DNA of 64,000 nt, from positions 186,001-250,000 of the forward strand of contig CANXME010002063.1 in the NCBI GenBank assembly GCA_948144175.1. The letters run 5' to 3'. This document shows, piece by piece, positions 1 through 14,400 of this stretch. The position numbers and the translations under genes are program-made. The notes beneath the pieces are model-generated. The model saw only the letters and a list, made by a program, of their open reading frames with translations. It did no database searches and had not been told where the DNA came from. The DNA comes from Closterium sp. NIES-65. Its lineage: Eukaryota; Streptophyta; Zygnematophyceae; Desmidiales; Closteriaceae. Every line of letters begins with the position of its first letter. Position 1 is the stretch's first letter.

Positions 1-3000
1 ACACCGTGGGTTGAACACACGGTGGGTTCAAAACACGGTGGGTTCAACACACGGTGGGTTCAACACACGATGCGTTGAACACACGGTGGGTGGAACACAC
101 GGTGGGTAGAACACACGGTGGGTTGAACACACGATAGGTTGAACACACAGTGGGTGGAACACACAGTGCGTTGAACATACGGTGGGTTGATCACACGGTG
201 GGTGGAACACACGGTGGGTTGATCACACGGTGGGTTGAACACACGATAGGTTGAGCACACGGTGGGTTGAACACACGGTGCGTTGAACACACGGTGGGTG
301 GAACACACGGTGGGTTGAACACATGGTGGGTTGAACACACGGTGGGTTGATCACACCGTGGGTGGAACACACGGTGGGTTGAACACACGGTGGGTTGATC
401 ACACGGTGGGTTGAACACACGGTGGGTGGAACACACGGTGGGTTGAACACATGGTGGGTTGAACATACGGTGGGTTGATCACACGGTGGGTTGATCACAC
501 GGTGGGTTGATCACACAGTGGATTGATCATACGGTGGGTTGAACACACGGTGGGTTGAACATACGGTGGGTTGAACACACGGTGGGTTGAACACAAGGTG
601 GGTTGAACACACGGTGCGTTGAACACACGGTGGGTTGAACACACGGTGCGTTGAACACACGGTGGGTTGAACACAAGGTGGGTTGAACACACGGTGGGTT
701 GATCACATGGTGGGTGGAACACACAGTGGGTTGAACACACGGTGGGTTGAACACACGATAGGTTGAACACACGGTGGGTTGAACACACGGTGGTTTGAAC
801 ACACGGTGGGTTGAACAAACGGTAGTTTGAAAACATGGTGGGTTGAACACACGATGCGTTGAACACACGGTGGGTGGAACACCCGGTGGGTTGAACACAC
901 AGTGGGTTGAACACACGGTGGGTTGATCACACGGTGGGTGGAACACATGGTGGGTTGAACACACGGTGGGTTCATCTCACGGTGGGTTCAACTCACGGTG
1001 CGTTGAACACACGGTGGGTTCATCTCACGGTGGGTTCAACTCACGGTGCGTTGAACACACGGTGGGTGGAACACATGGTGGGTTGAACACACAGTGGGTT
1101 GAACACACGGTGGGTTCAACTCACGGTGCGTTGAACACATGGTGGGTGGAACACATGGTGGCTTGAACACACGGTGGTTTGAACACACGGTAGGTTCAAA
1201 ACATGGTGGGTTGAACACACGGTGCATTGACCACACGGTGGGTGGAACACACGGTGGGTGGAACACACGGTGGGTTGAACACACAGTGGGTTGAACGCAT
1301 GGTGGGTTGAACACACAGTGGGTTGAACACACAGTGGGTGGAACGCACGGTGGGTTGAACATACGGTGGGTGGAACACACGGTGGGTTGAACACAGGGTG
1401 GGTTGAACACACGGTGGGTTGATCACACGGTGGGTGGAACACACGGTGGGTTGAACACACGATAGGTTGAACACACGGTGGGTTGAACATACGGTGGGTT
1501 GAACACACGGTGGGTTGAACACACGGTGGGTTCAAGACACGGTGGGTTCAACACACGATGCGTTGAACACACGGTGGGTGAAACATACGGTGGGTTGAAC
1601 ACACGGTGGGTTGAACACACAGTGGGTAGATCACACGGTGGGTTGATCACACCGTGTGTTCAACACAGGTTGAACATACAGTGGGTGGAACAGACGGTGC
1701 GTTGAACACACAGTGGGTGGAACACACGGTGGGTTGAACATACGGTGGGCTGATCACACAATGGGTTGAGCACAGGGTGGGTTCAACACACGGTGCGTTG
1801 AACACACGGTGGGTGGAAGACACCGTGGGTTGAACACAAGGTGGGTTGAACACACGGTAGGTTGAACACACGGTGGGTTGAACACAAGGTGGGTTGAACA
1901 CACGGTGGGTTGAACATACGGTGGGTTGAACACACGGTGCATTGAACACACGGTGGGTTGAACACATGGTGGGTTGAACACACGGTGGGTTGATCACACG
2001 GTGGGTTGAACACACGGTGGGTGGAACACACGGTGGGTTGAACACATGGTGGGTTGAACATACGGTGGGTTGATCACACGGTGGGTTGATCACACGGTGG
2101 GTTGATCACACAGTGGATTGATCACACGGTGGGTTGAACACACGGTGGGTTGAACATACGGTGGGTTGAACACACGGTGGGTTGAACACAAGGTGGGTTG
2201 AACACACGGTTGGTTGAACACACGGTGCGTTGAACACATAGTGGGTTGAACACAAGGTGGGTTGAACACACGGTGGGTTGATCACATGGTGGGTGGAACA
2301 CACAGTGGGTTGAATACACGGTGGGTTGAACACACGATAGGTTGAACACACGATGGGTTGAACACACGGTGGTTTGAACACACGGTGGGTTGAACACACG
2401 GTAGTTTGAAAACATGGTGGGTTGAACACACGATGCGTTGAACACACGGCGGGTGGAACACCCGGTGGGTTGAACTTACAGTGGGTTGAACACACGGTGG
2501 GTTGATCACACGATGGGTGGAACACATGGTGGGTTGAACACACGGTGGGTTCATCTCACGGTGGGTTCAACTCACGGTGCGTTGAACACACGGTGGGTTC
2601 ATCTCACGGTGGGTTCAACTCACGGTGCGTTGAACACACGGTGGGGTGAACACACGGTGGGTTGAACACACGGTGGGTTCAACTCACGGTGCGTTGAACA
2701 CATGGTGGGTGGAACACATGGTGGCTTGAACACACGGTGGTTTGAACACACGGTGGGTTCAAAACATGGTGGGTTCAACACACGGTGCATTGAACACACG
2801 GTGGGTGGAACACACGGTGGGTGGAACACACGGTGGGTTGAACACACAGTGGGTTGAACGCATGGTGGGTTGAACACACAGTGGGTTGAACACACAGTGG
2901 GTGGAACACACGGTGGGTTGAACATACGGTGGGTGGAACACACGGTGGGTTGAACACAGGGTGGGTTGAACACACGGTGGGTTGATCACACGGTGGGTGG

Positions 3001-6000
3001 AACACACGGTGGGTTGAACACACGATAGGTTGAACACACGGTGGGTTGAACATACGGTGGGTTGAACACACGGTGGGTTGAACACACGGTGGGTTCAAGA
3101 CACGGTGGGTTCAACACACGATGCGTTGAACACACGGTGGGTGAAACATACGGTGGGTTGAACACACGGTGGGTTGAACACACAGTGGGTAGATCACACG
3201 GTGGGTTGATCACACCGTGTGTTCAACACAGGTTGAACATACAGTGGGTGGAACAGACGGTGCGTTGAAAACACAGTGGGTGGAACACACGGTGGGTTGA
3301 ACATACGGTGGGCTGATCACACAATGGGTTGAGCACACGGTGGGTTCAACACACGGTGCGTTGAACACACGGTGGGTGGAGGACACCGTGGGTTGAACAC
3401 AAGGTGGGTTGAACACACGGTAGGTTGAACACACGGTGGGTTGAACACAAAGTGGGTTGAACACACGGTGGGTTGAACATACGGTGGGTTGAACACACGG
3501 TGCATTGAACACACGGTGGGTTGAACACATGGTGGGTGGAACACACGGTGGGTTGATCACACGGTGGATTGAACACACGGTGGGTTGAACACACGATAGG
3601 TTGAACACACGGTGGGTTGAACATACGGTGGGTTGAACACACGGTGGGTTGAACACACGGTGCTTTCAAGATACGGTGGGCTCAACACACGATGCGTTGA
3701 ACACACAGTGGGTGGAATACACGGTGGGTTGAACACACGGTGGGTTGAACACTCGGTGGGTTGATCACACGGTGGGTGGAACACACAGTGGGTTGAACAC
3801 ACGGTGGGTTGAACACACGATAAGTTGAACACACGGTGGGTGGAACACACGGTGGGTTGAACACAAGGTGGGTTGAACACACGGTGGGTTGATCACATGG
3901 TGGGTGGAACACACAGTTGGTTGAACACACGGTGGGTTGAACACACGATCGGTTGAACACACGGTGGGTTGAACACACGGAGGTTTGAACACACGGTGGG
4001 TTGAACACACGGTAGGTTGAAAACATGGTGGGTTGAACACACGATGCATTGCACACACGGTGGGTGGAACACACGGTGGGTTGAACACACTGTGGGTTGA
4101 ACACACGGTGGGTTGATCACACGGTGGGTGGAACACACAGTGGGTTGAACACACAGTGGGTTCAACTCACGGTGGGTTCAACTCACGGTGCGTTGAACAC
4201 ACGGTGGTTGGAACACATGGTGGGTTGAACACACGGTGGGTTGAACACACGGTGGGTTCAACTCATGGTGCGTTGAACACATATTGGGTGGAACACATGG
4301 TGGCTTCAACACACGGTGGGTTGAACACACGGTGGGTTCAAAACATGGTGGGTTCAACACACAGTGCATTGAACACACGGTGGGTGGAACACATGGTGGG
4401 TGGAACACACGGTGGGTTGAACACACGGTGGGTTGAACACACGGTGCGTTGAACACACGGTGGGTTGAACACACGGTGCGTTGAACACACGGTGGGTTAA
4501 ACACAAGGTGGGTTGAACACACAGTGGGTTGATCACATGGTGGGTGGAACACACGGTGGGTTGAACACATGGTGGGTTGAACACACGATGGGTTGAACAT
4601 ACGGTGGGTTGATCACACGGTGGGTTGAACACACGGTAGGTTTAAGACATGGTGGGTTGAACACACGGTGCATTGAACATTCGGTGGGTGGAACACACCG
4701 TGGGTTGAACACACGGTGGGTTCAAAACACGGTGGGTTCAACAAACGGTGGGTTCAACACACGATGCGTTGAACACACGGTGGGTGGAACACACGGTGGG
4801 TAGAACACACGGTGGGTTGAACACACGATAGGTTGAACACACAGTGGGTGGAACACACAGTGCGTTGAACATACGGTGGGTTGATCACACGGTGGGTGGA
4901 ACACACGGTGGGTTGATCACACGGTGGGTTGAACACACGATAGGTTGAGCACACGGTGGGTTGAACACACGGTGCGTTGAACACACGGTGGGTGGAACAC
5001 ACGGTGGGTTGAACACATGGTGGGTTGAACACACGGTGGGTTGATCACACCGTGGGTGGAACACACGGTGGGTTGAACACACGGTGGGTTGATCACACGG
5101 TGGGTTGAACACACGGTGGGTGGAACACACGGTGGGTTGAACACATGGTGGGTTGAACATACGGTGGGTTGATCACACGTTGGGTTGATCACACGGTGGG
5201 TTGATCACACAGTGGATTGATCACACGGTGGGTTGAACACACGGTGGGTTGAACATACGGTGGGTTGAACACACGGTGGGTTGAACACAAGGTGGGTTGA
5301 ACACACGGTGCGTTGAACACACGGTGGGTTGAACACACGGTGCGTTGAACACACGGTGGGTTGAACACAAGGTGGGTTGAACACACGGTGGGTTGATCAC
5401 ATGGTGGGTGGAACACACAGTGGGTTGAACACACGGTGGGTTGAACACACGATAGGTTGAACACACGGTGGGTTGAACAGACGGTGGTTTGAACACACGG
5501 TGGGTTGAACAAACGGTAGTTTGAAAACATGGTGGGTTGAACACACGATGCGTTGAACACACGGTGGGTGGAACACCCGGTGGGTTGAACATACAGTGGG
5601 TTGAACACACGGTGGGTTGATCACACGGTGGGTGGAACACATGGTGGGTTGAACACACGGTGGGTTCATCTCACGGTGGGTTCAACTCACGGTGCGTTGA
5701 ACACACGGTGGGTTCATCTCACGGTGGGTTCAACTCACGGTGCGTTGAACACACGGTGGGTGGAACACATGGTGGGTTGAACACACAGTGGGTTGAACAC
5801 ACGGTGGGTTCAACTCACGGTGCGTTGAACACATGGTGGGTGGAACACATGGTGGCTTGAACACACGGTGGTTTGAACACACGGTGGGTTCAAAACATGG
5901 TGGGTTCAACACACGGTGCATTGACCACACGGTGGGTGGAACACACGGTGGGTGGAACACACGGTGGGTTGAACACACAGTGGGTTGAACGCATGGTGGG

Positions 6001-9000
6001 TTGAACACACAGTGGGTTGAACACACAGTGGGTGGAACGCACGGTGGGTTGAACATACGGTGGGTGGAACACACGGTGGGTTGAACACAGGGTGGGTTGA
6101 ACACACGGTGGGTTGATCACACGGTGGGTGGAACACACGCTGGGTTGAACACACGATAGGTTGAACACACGGTGGGTTGAACATACGGTGGGTTGAACAC
6201 ACGGTGGGTTGAACACACGGTGGGTTCAAGACACGGTGGGTTCAACACACGATGCGTTGAACACACGGTGGGTGAAACATACGGTGGGTTGAACACACGG
6301 TGGGTTGAACACACAGTGGGTAGATCACACGGTGGGTTGATCACACCGTGTGTTCAACACAGGTTGAACATACAGTGGGTGGAACAGACGGTGCGTTGAA
6401 CACACAGTGGGTGGAACACACGGTGGGTTGAACATACGGTGGGCTGATCACACAATGGGTTGAGCACACGGTGGGTTCAACACACGGTGCGTTGAACACA
6501 CGGTGGGTGGAAGACACCGTGGGTTGAACACAAGGTGGGTTGAACACACGGTAGGTTGAACACACGGTGGGTTGAACACAAGGTGGGTTGAACACACGGT
6601 GGGTTGAACATACGGTGGGTTGAACACACGGTGCATTGAACACACGGTGGGTTGAACACATGGTGGGTTGAACACACGGTGGGTTGATCACACGGTGGGT
6701 TGAACACACGGTGGGTGGAACACACGGTGGGTTGAACACATGGTGGGTTGAACATACGGTGGGTTGATCACACGGTGGGTTGATCACACGGTGGGTTGAT
6801 CACACAGTGGATTGATCACACGGTGGGTTGAACACACGGTGGGTTGAACATACTGTGGGTTGAACACAAGATGGGTTGAACACAAGGTGGGTTGAACACA
6901 CGGTGCGTTGAACACACGGTTGGTTGAACACACGGTGCGTTGAACACACGGTGGGTTGAACACAAGGTGGGTTGAACACACGGTGGGTTGATCACATGGT
7001 GGGTGGAACACACAGTGGGTTGAACACACGGTGGGTTGAACACACGATAGGTTGAACACACGGTGGGTTGAACACACGGTGGTTTGAACACACGGTGGGT
7101 TGAACACACGGTAGTTTGAAAACATGGTGGGTTGAACACACGATGCGTTGAACACACGGTGGGTGGAACACCCGGTGGGTTGAACTCACAGTGGGTTGAA
7201 CACACGGTGGGTTGATCACACGATGGGTGGAACACATGGTGGGTTGAACACACGGTGGGTTCAACTCACGGTGCGTTGAACACACGGTGGGTTCATCTCA
7301 CGGTGGGTTCAACTCACGGTGCGTTGAACACACGGTGGGTGGAACACATGGTGGGTTAAACACACGGTGGGTTGAACACACGGTGGGTTCAACTCACGGT
7401 GCGTTGAACACATGGTGGGTGGAACACATGGTGGCTTGAACACACGGTGGTTTGAACACACGGTGGGTTCAAAACATGGTGGGTTCAACACACGGTGCAT
7501 TGAACACACGGTGGGTGGAACACACGGTGGGTGGAACACACGGTGGGTTGAACACACAGTGGGTTGAACGCATGGTGGGTTGAACACACAGTGGGTTGAA
7601 CACACAGTGGGTGGAACACACGGTGGGTTGAACATACGGTGGGTGGAACACACGGTGGGTTGAACACAGGGTGGGTTGAACACACGGTGGGTTGATCACA
7701 CGGTGGGTGGAACACACGGTGGGTTGAACACACGATAGGTTGAACACACGGTGGGTTGAACATACGGTGGGTTGAACACACGGTGGGTTGAACACACGGT
7801 GGGTTCAAGACACGGTGGGTTCAACACACGATGCGTTGAACACACGGTGGGTGAAACATACGGTGGGTTGAACACACGGTGGGTTGAACACACAGTGGGT
7901 AGATCACACGGTGGGTTGATCACACCGTGTGTTCAACACAGGTTGAACATACAGTGGGTGGAACAGACGGTGCGTTGAACACACGGTGGGTGGAACACAC
8001 GGTGGGTTGAACATACGGTGGGCTGATCACACAATGGGTTGAGCACACGGTGGGTTCAACACACGGTGCGTTGAACACACGGTGGGTGGAAGACACCGTG
8101 GGTTGAACACAAGGTGGGTTGAACACACGGTAGGTTGAACACACGGTGGGTTGAACACAAAGTGGGTTGAACACACGGTGGGTTGAACATACGGTGGGTT
8201 GAACACACGGTGCATTGAACACACGGTGGGTTGAACACATGGTGGGTTGAACACACGGTGGGTTGATCACACGGTGGATTGAACACACGGTGGGTTGAAC
8301 ACACGATAGGTTGAACACATGGTGGGTTGAACATACGGTGGGTTGAACACACGGTGGGTTGAACACACGGTGCGTTCAAGATACGGTGGGCTCAACACAC
8401 GATGCGTTGAACACACAGTGGGTGGAATACACGGTGGGTTGAACACACGGTGGGTTGAACACACGGTGGGTTGATCATACGGTGGGTGGAACACACAGTG
8501 GGTTGAACACACGGTGGGTTGAACACACGATAAGTTGAACACACGGTGGGTGGAACACACGGTGGGTTGAACACAAGGTGGGTTGAACACACGGTGGGTT
8601 GATCACATGGTGGGTGGAACACACAGTTGGTTGAACACACGGTGGGTTGAACACACGATCGGTTGAACACACGGTGGGTTGAACACACGGAGGTTTGAAC
8701 ACACGGTGGGCTGAACACACGGTAGGTTGAAAACATGGTGGGTTGAACACACGATGCGTTGCACACACGGTGGGTGGAACACACGGTGGGTTGAACACAC
8801 TGTGGGTTGAACACACGGTGGGTTGATCACACGGTGGGTGGAACACACAGTGGGTTGAACACACAGTGGGTTCAACTCACGGTGGGTTCAACTCACGGTG
8901 CGTTGAACACACGGTGGTTGGAACACATGGTGGGTTGAACACACGGTGGGTTGAACACACGGTGGGTTCAACTCATGGTGCGTTGAACACATATTGGGTG

Positions 9001-9150
9001 GAACACATGGTGGCTTCAACACACGGTGGGTTGAACACACGGTGGGTTCAAAATATGGTGGGTTCAACACACAGTGCATTGAACACACGGTGGGTGGAAC
9101 ACATGGTGGGTGGAACACACGGTGGGTTGAACACACAGTGGGTTGAACAA
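1..9150 (+). repeat. 4.7-kb higher-order repeat of block I, two copies
   Basis: The order of variant 16-bp units at 1-4,440 recurs at 4,695-9,150. The offset is 4,694 bp in the first part and 4,710 bp further on, a difference of exactly one 16-bp unit. Examples of matching landmarks are 28-210 with 4,722-4,904, 966-1,166 with 5,660-5,860, and 4,156-4,440 with 8,866-9,150. The match is lost at about 4,440/9,150. The copies differ by scattered substitutions, so this is a fairly recent segmental duplication within the array. Confidence 0.9.
400..3660 (+). repeat. 1.56-1.58-kb sub-repeat nested in the 4.7-kb repeat
   Basis: Variant patterns at about 400-1,978 return at about 1,979-3,540. The offset is 1,579 bp (527-964 with 2,106-2,543) and then 1,563 bp (1,196-2,093 with 2,759-3,656), again a one-unit difference. 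A further, more diverged copy seems to begin near 3,540. The same nesting is present in the second 4.7-kb copy, for example 6,193-6,399 with 7,772-7,978. Boundaries are approximate. Confidence 0.8.
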
Positions 9151-10568
9151 AAGGTGGGTTGATCACACAGTGGGTGGAACACATGGTGGGTTGAACACAC
9201 GGTGGGTTCAACACACGGTGGGTTCAAGTCACGGTGCGTTGAACACACGGTGGGTGGAACGCATGGTGGGTTGAACACACGATGGGTTGAACACACGGTG
9301 GGTTCAAAACATGGTGGGTTCAACACATGCTGCGTTGTACACACGGTGGGTGGACCACACGGTGGGTTGTACACACGGTGGGTTGAACATACGGTGGGCT
9401 GATCACACGTTGGGTTGAACATACAGTGGGTTCAACACACGGTGGGTTGAACCCACAGTGGGTGGAACACACGGTGGGTTGAACACAAGGTGGGTTGAAC
9501 ACACGGTAGGTTGAACACACGGTGGGTTGAACACAGGGTGGGTTCAACACACGGTGGGTTGAACAAACGGTGGGTTGAACACACGGTGGGTTGAACAGAC
9601 GGTGCGTTGAACACACAGTGGGTGGAACACACGGTGGGTTGAACACACAGTGGGTTGAACATACGGCGTGATGATCACACAATGGGTTGAACACACGGTG
9701 AGTTCAACACATTGTGCGTTGAACACACGGTGGGTGGAACACACGGTGGGTTGAATACAAGGTGGGTTGAACACACGGTAGGTTGAACACGCGGTGGGTT
9801 GAACACAAGGTGGGTTGAACACACGGTGGGTTGAACAAACGGTGGGTTGAACACACGGTGCATTGAACACACGGTGGGTTGAACACACGGTGGGTTCAAC
9901 ACACGGTGCGTTGAACACACGGTGGGTTGAACACATGGTGGGTTGAACACACGGTGGGTTGGTCACACGGTGGGTGGAACACACGGTGGGTTGAACACAC
10001 GATAGGTTGAACACACGGTGGGTTGAACATACGGTGGGTTGAACACACGGTGGGTTGAACACACGGTGGGTTCAAGATACGGTGGGCTCAACACACAATG
10101 CGTTGAACACACAGTGGGTTGAACACACGGTGGGTTGAACACACGGTGGGTTGAACATACGGTGGGTTGATCTCACGGTGGGTGGAACACACAGTGGGTT
10201 GAACACAAGGGGGGTTGAACACACGATAGGTTGAACACACGGTGGGTGGAACACACGGTGGGTTGAACACAAGGTGGGTTGAACACACGGTGGGTTGAAC
10301 ACACGGTGGGTTGAACACACGATAGGTTGAACACACGGTGGGTTGAACTTACGGAGGTTTGAACACACGATGGGTTGAACACACGGTAGGTTGAAAACAT
10401 TGTGGATTGAACACACGATGCGTTGAACACACAGTGGGTGGAACACACGGTGGGTTGAACACACCGTGGGTTGAACACACAGTGGGTTGATCACACGGTG
10501 GGTGGAACACACGGTGGGTTGAACACACGGTGGGTTCAACTCACGGTGGGTTCAACTTACGGTGCGTT

Positions 10569-10601
10569 GAACACACGGTGGGTTCATCCCACCGTGTGTT
10601 C
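10569..10601. repeat. Inverted-repeat hairpin at first orientation switch
   Basis: Perfect 14-bp arms (10,569-10,582 and 10,588-10,601) flank a 5-nt centre, ttcat. Left of this point the array reads G-rich on the top strand, and right of it C-rich. The switch falls inside one unit without unique sequence. Confidence 0.9.
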
Positions 10602-11491
10602 CACCCACCGTCTGTTCAACGCACAGTGTGTTCAAACCACTGTATGTTCAACCTACCGTTTGTTCAACCCACCGTGTGTTCAATCCACTGTGTGTTCAAC
10701 CCACCGTGTATTCAACCTATCGTGTGTGCAACCCACCGTGTGTTCAACCCACGGTGTGTTCCACCCACCATGTGATCAACCCACCATGTGTTCACCCCAC
10801 CTTGTATTCAACCCACCGTGTGTTCAACCCACCATGTGTTCAACCTATCATGTGTTCAACCCACCGTGTGTTCAACCCACCGTCTGTTCCACGCACCGTC
10901 TGATCAACCCACTGTGTGTTCAACCCACCGTGTGTTCAACCCACCGTGTGTTCCACCCACCGTGTGTTCAACGCACCGTGTGTTGAACCCACTGTGTGTT
11001 CAACTCTCCGTTTGTTCAATCCACCGTGTGTTCAACCCACCGTTTGTTCAACCCACCGTGTGTTGAACCCACCGTGTGTTCAACCCACCGTGTGTTCAAC
11101 CTACCGTGTGTTCAACCCACCTTGTGTTCAACCCACCGTGTGTTCCACCAACCGTGTGTTCAACCCACCGTGTGTTCAACCCACCGTGTGTTCAACCCAC
11201 CGTGTGTTCCACCCACCGTGTGTTCAATGCACCGTGTGTTGAACCCACCATGTTTTGAACCCACCGTGTGTTCAACCCACCGTGTGTTCAACCCACCATG
11301 TGTTCCAACCACCGTGTGTTCAACGCACCGTGAGTTGAACCCACCGTGTGTTGAACCCACCGTGTGTTCAACCCACCGTGTATTCCTCCCACCGTGTGAT
11401 CAACCCACCATGTGTTCAACCGACCCTGTGTTCGACACACCGTGTGTTCCACCCACCGTGTCTTCAACGCATCGTGTGTTGAACCCACCGT

Positions 11492-14400
11492 GTGTTGAAC
11501 CCACCGTGTGTTCAACCCACCGTGTGTTCAACCCACAGTATGTTCAACCCACCGTGTGTTCAACCTATTGTGTGTTCAACCCACCATGTCTTCCACCCAC
11601 CTTGTGATCAACCAACCGTGTGTTCAACCCACCGTGTGTTCAACGCACCGTGTGTGGAACCCACCGTGTGTTCAACCCATCGTGTGTTCAACGCACCGTG
11701 TGTTCAAACCACTGTTTGTTCAACCCACCATGTGTTCAACCTACCGTGTGTTCAACCCACCTTGTGTTAAACCCACCGTGTGTTCCACCCACCGTGTGTT
11801 CAACGCACCGTGTGTTGAACCCACCGTGCGTTCAACCCACCGTGTGTTCAACCCACCGTGTGTTCTACCCACCGTGTGTTCAACGCATCGTGTGTTGAAT
11901 CCACCGTGTGTTCAACCCGCCGGGTGTTCAACCCACCGTGTGTTCAACCCACCGTGTGTTCAACCTATTGTGTGTTCTACCCACTATGTGTTCCACCCAC
12001 CTTCTGATCAACCCACAGTGTGTTCAACCCACCATGTGTTCAACCCACCGTGTGTTCCACCCACCGTGTGTTCAACCCACCGTGTGTTCAACCCACCGTG
12101 TGTTCAACCCACCGTGTGTTCCACCCACCGTTTGATCAACCCACTGTGTGTTAAACCCACCGTGTGTTCAACCCACCGTGTGTTCCACCCACCGTGTGTT
12201 CAACACACCGCGTGTTGAACACACCGTGTGTTGAACCCACCGTGTGTTCAACCCACTGTGTGTTCAATCCACCGTGTGTTCAACCCACCGTGTGTTCAAC
12301 CCACCGTGTGTTCAACCCACTGTGTGTTCCACCCACCGTGTGGTCAACCCACCGTGTGTTCAACCCACCATGTGTTCAACCCACGGTGTGTTCCACCCAC
12401 TGTGTGTTCAACGCACCGTGTGTTGAACCCACCATGTGTTCAACCCACCGTGTGTTCAACCCACCGTGTGTTCAACGCACCGTGTGTTCCACCCACTGTG
12501 TGTTCAACGCACCGTGTGTGCAACCCACCTTGTGTTCAACCCACTGTGTGTTCCACCGACCGTGTGTTCAACCCACCGTGTGTCCTACCCACCCTGTGTT
12601 CAACCCACCTTGTGTTCAACCCACCGTGTGTTCCACCCACCGTATGTTCAACCCACCGTGTGTTCAACCCACCGTGTGTTCAACCCACCGTGTGATCAGC
12701 CCACCGTATGTTCAACCCACCGTGTGTTCAACCCACCGTGTGTTCCACCCACCGTGTGTTCAACGCACCGTGTGTTGAACCCACTATGTTTTGAACCCAC
12801 CGTGTATTCAACCCAACATGTGTTCAACCCACCATGTGTTCCACCCACCGTGTGTTCAACGTACCGTGAGTTGAACCCACCGTGAGTTGAACCCACCATG
12901 TGTTCAACCCACCGTGTGTTCCACCCACCATGTGATCAACCAACCGTGTGTTCAACCCACTGTGTGTTCAACCCACCGTGTGTTCCACCCACCGTGTGTT
13001 CAACGCACCGTGTGTTCAACCCACCGTGTGTTCAACCTACCATGTGTTCAACCCACCGTGTGTTCAAACCACCGTGTGTTCAACCCACTGTGTGTTCAAC
13101 CTATTGAGTGTTCAACCCACCGTGTGTTCAACCCACCGTGTGTTCCACCCACCATGTGATCAACCCAGCGTGTGTTCAACCCACCTTGTGTTCAACCCAC
13201 CGTGTGTTCAACCCACCGTGTGTTCAACCTATCGTGTGTTCAACCCACCGTGTGATCAACCGACCGTGTGTTCCAACCACCATGTGATCAACCCACCATG
13301 TGTTCAAACCACCTTGTGTTCAACCCACCGTGTGTTCAACACAAAGTGTGTTCAACCTATCATTTGTTCAACCCACCCTGTGTTCAACCCACCGTGTGTT
13401 CCACCCACCGTGTGATCAACCCACTATGTGTTCAACCCACCGTGTGTTCCACCCACCTTGTGTTCAACGCATCGCGTGTTGAACCCACCGTGTGTTGAAC
13501 CCACCGTGTGTTCAACCCACCGTGTGTTCCACCCACCGTGTGTTCAACACACCGCGTGTTGAACCCACCGTGTGTTGAACCCACCGTGTGTTCAACCCAC
13601 TGTGTGTTCAATCCACCGTGTGTTCAACCCACCGTGTGTTCAACCCACCGTGTGTTCAACCCACTGTGTGTTCCACCCACCGTGTGATCAACCCACCGTG
13701 TGTTCAACCCACCATGTGTTCAACCCACGGTGTGTTCCACCCACTGTGTGTTCAACGCACCGTGTGTTGAACCCACCATGTGTTCAACCCACCGTGTGTT
13801 CAACCCACCGTGTGTTCAACGCACCGTGTGTTCCACCCACTGTGTGTTCAACGCACCGTGTGTGCAACCCACCTTGTGTTCAACCCACTGTGTGTTCCAC
13901 CGACCGTGTGTTCAACCCACCGTGTGTCCTACCCACCCTGTGTTCAACCCACCTTGTGTTCAACCCACCGTGTGTTCCACCCACCATATGTTCAACCCAC
14001 CGTGTGTTCAACCCACCGTGTGTTCAACCCACCGTGTGATCAGCCCACCGTATGTTCAACCCACCGTGTGTTCAACCCACCGTGTGTTCCACCCACCGTG
14101 TGTTCAACGCACCGTGTGTTGAACCCACTATGTTTTGAACCCACCGTGTGTTCAACCCAACATGTGTTCAACCCACCATGTGTTCCACCCACCGTGTGTT
14201 CAACGTACCGTGAGTTGAACCCACCGTGAGTTGAACCCACCATGTGTTCAACCCACCGTGTGTTCCACCCACCATGTGATCAACCAACCGTGTGTTCAAC
14301 CCACTGTGTGTTCAACCCACCGTGTGTTCCACCCACCGTGTGTTCAACGCACCGTGTGTTCAACCCACCGTGTGTTCAACCTACCGTGTGTTCAACCCAC

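Larger units (their letters stand above)
1..10585 (+). repeat. 16-bp minisatellite, block I (G-rich strand on top)
   Basis: About 660 head-to-tail copies of a 16-bp unit, consensus acacacggtgggttga (4 A, 3 C, 6 G, 3 T). Recurrent variants are ggtgcgttga, ggtgggtgga, ggttcaac, ggttgatcac, gataggttga and acaaggtg. The unit hardly changes length, so variation is mostly by substitution. The top strand has a G over C excess. The C-rich strand has no stop codon in any frame, so many open frames of about 60-150 codons appear on the minus strand. They encode variants of one 16-residue peptide (VFNPPCVQPTVCSTHR) and I do not regard them as genes. No promoter or unique sequence interrupts the block. 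Confidence 0.97.
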
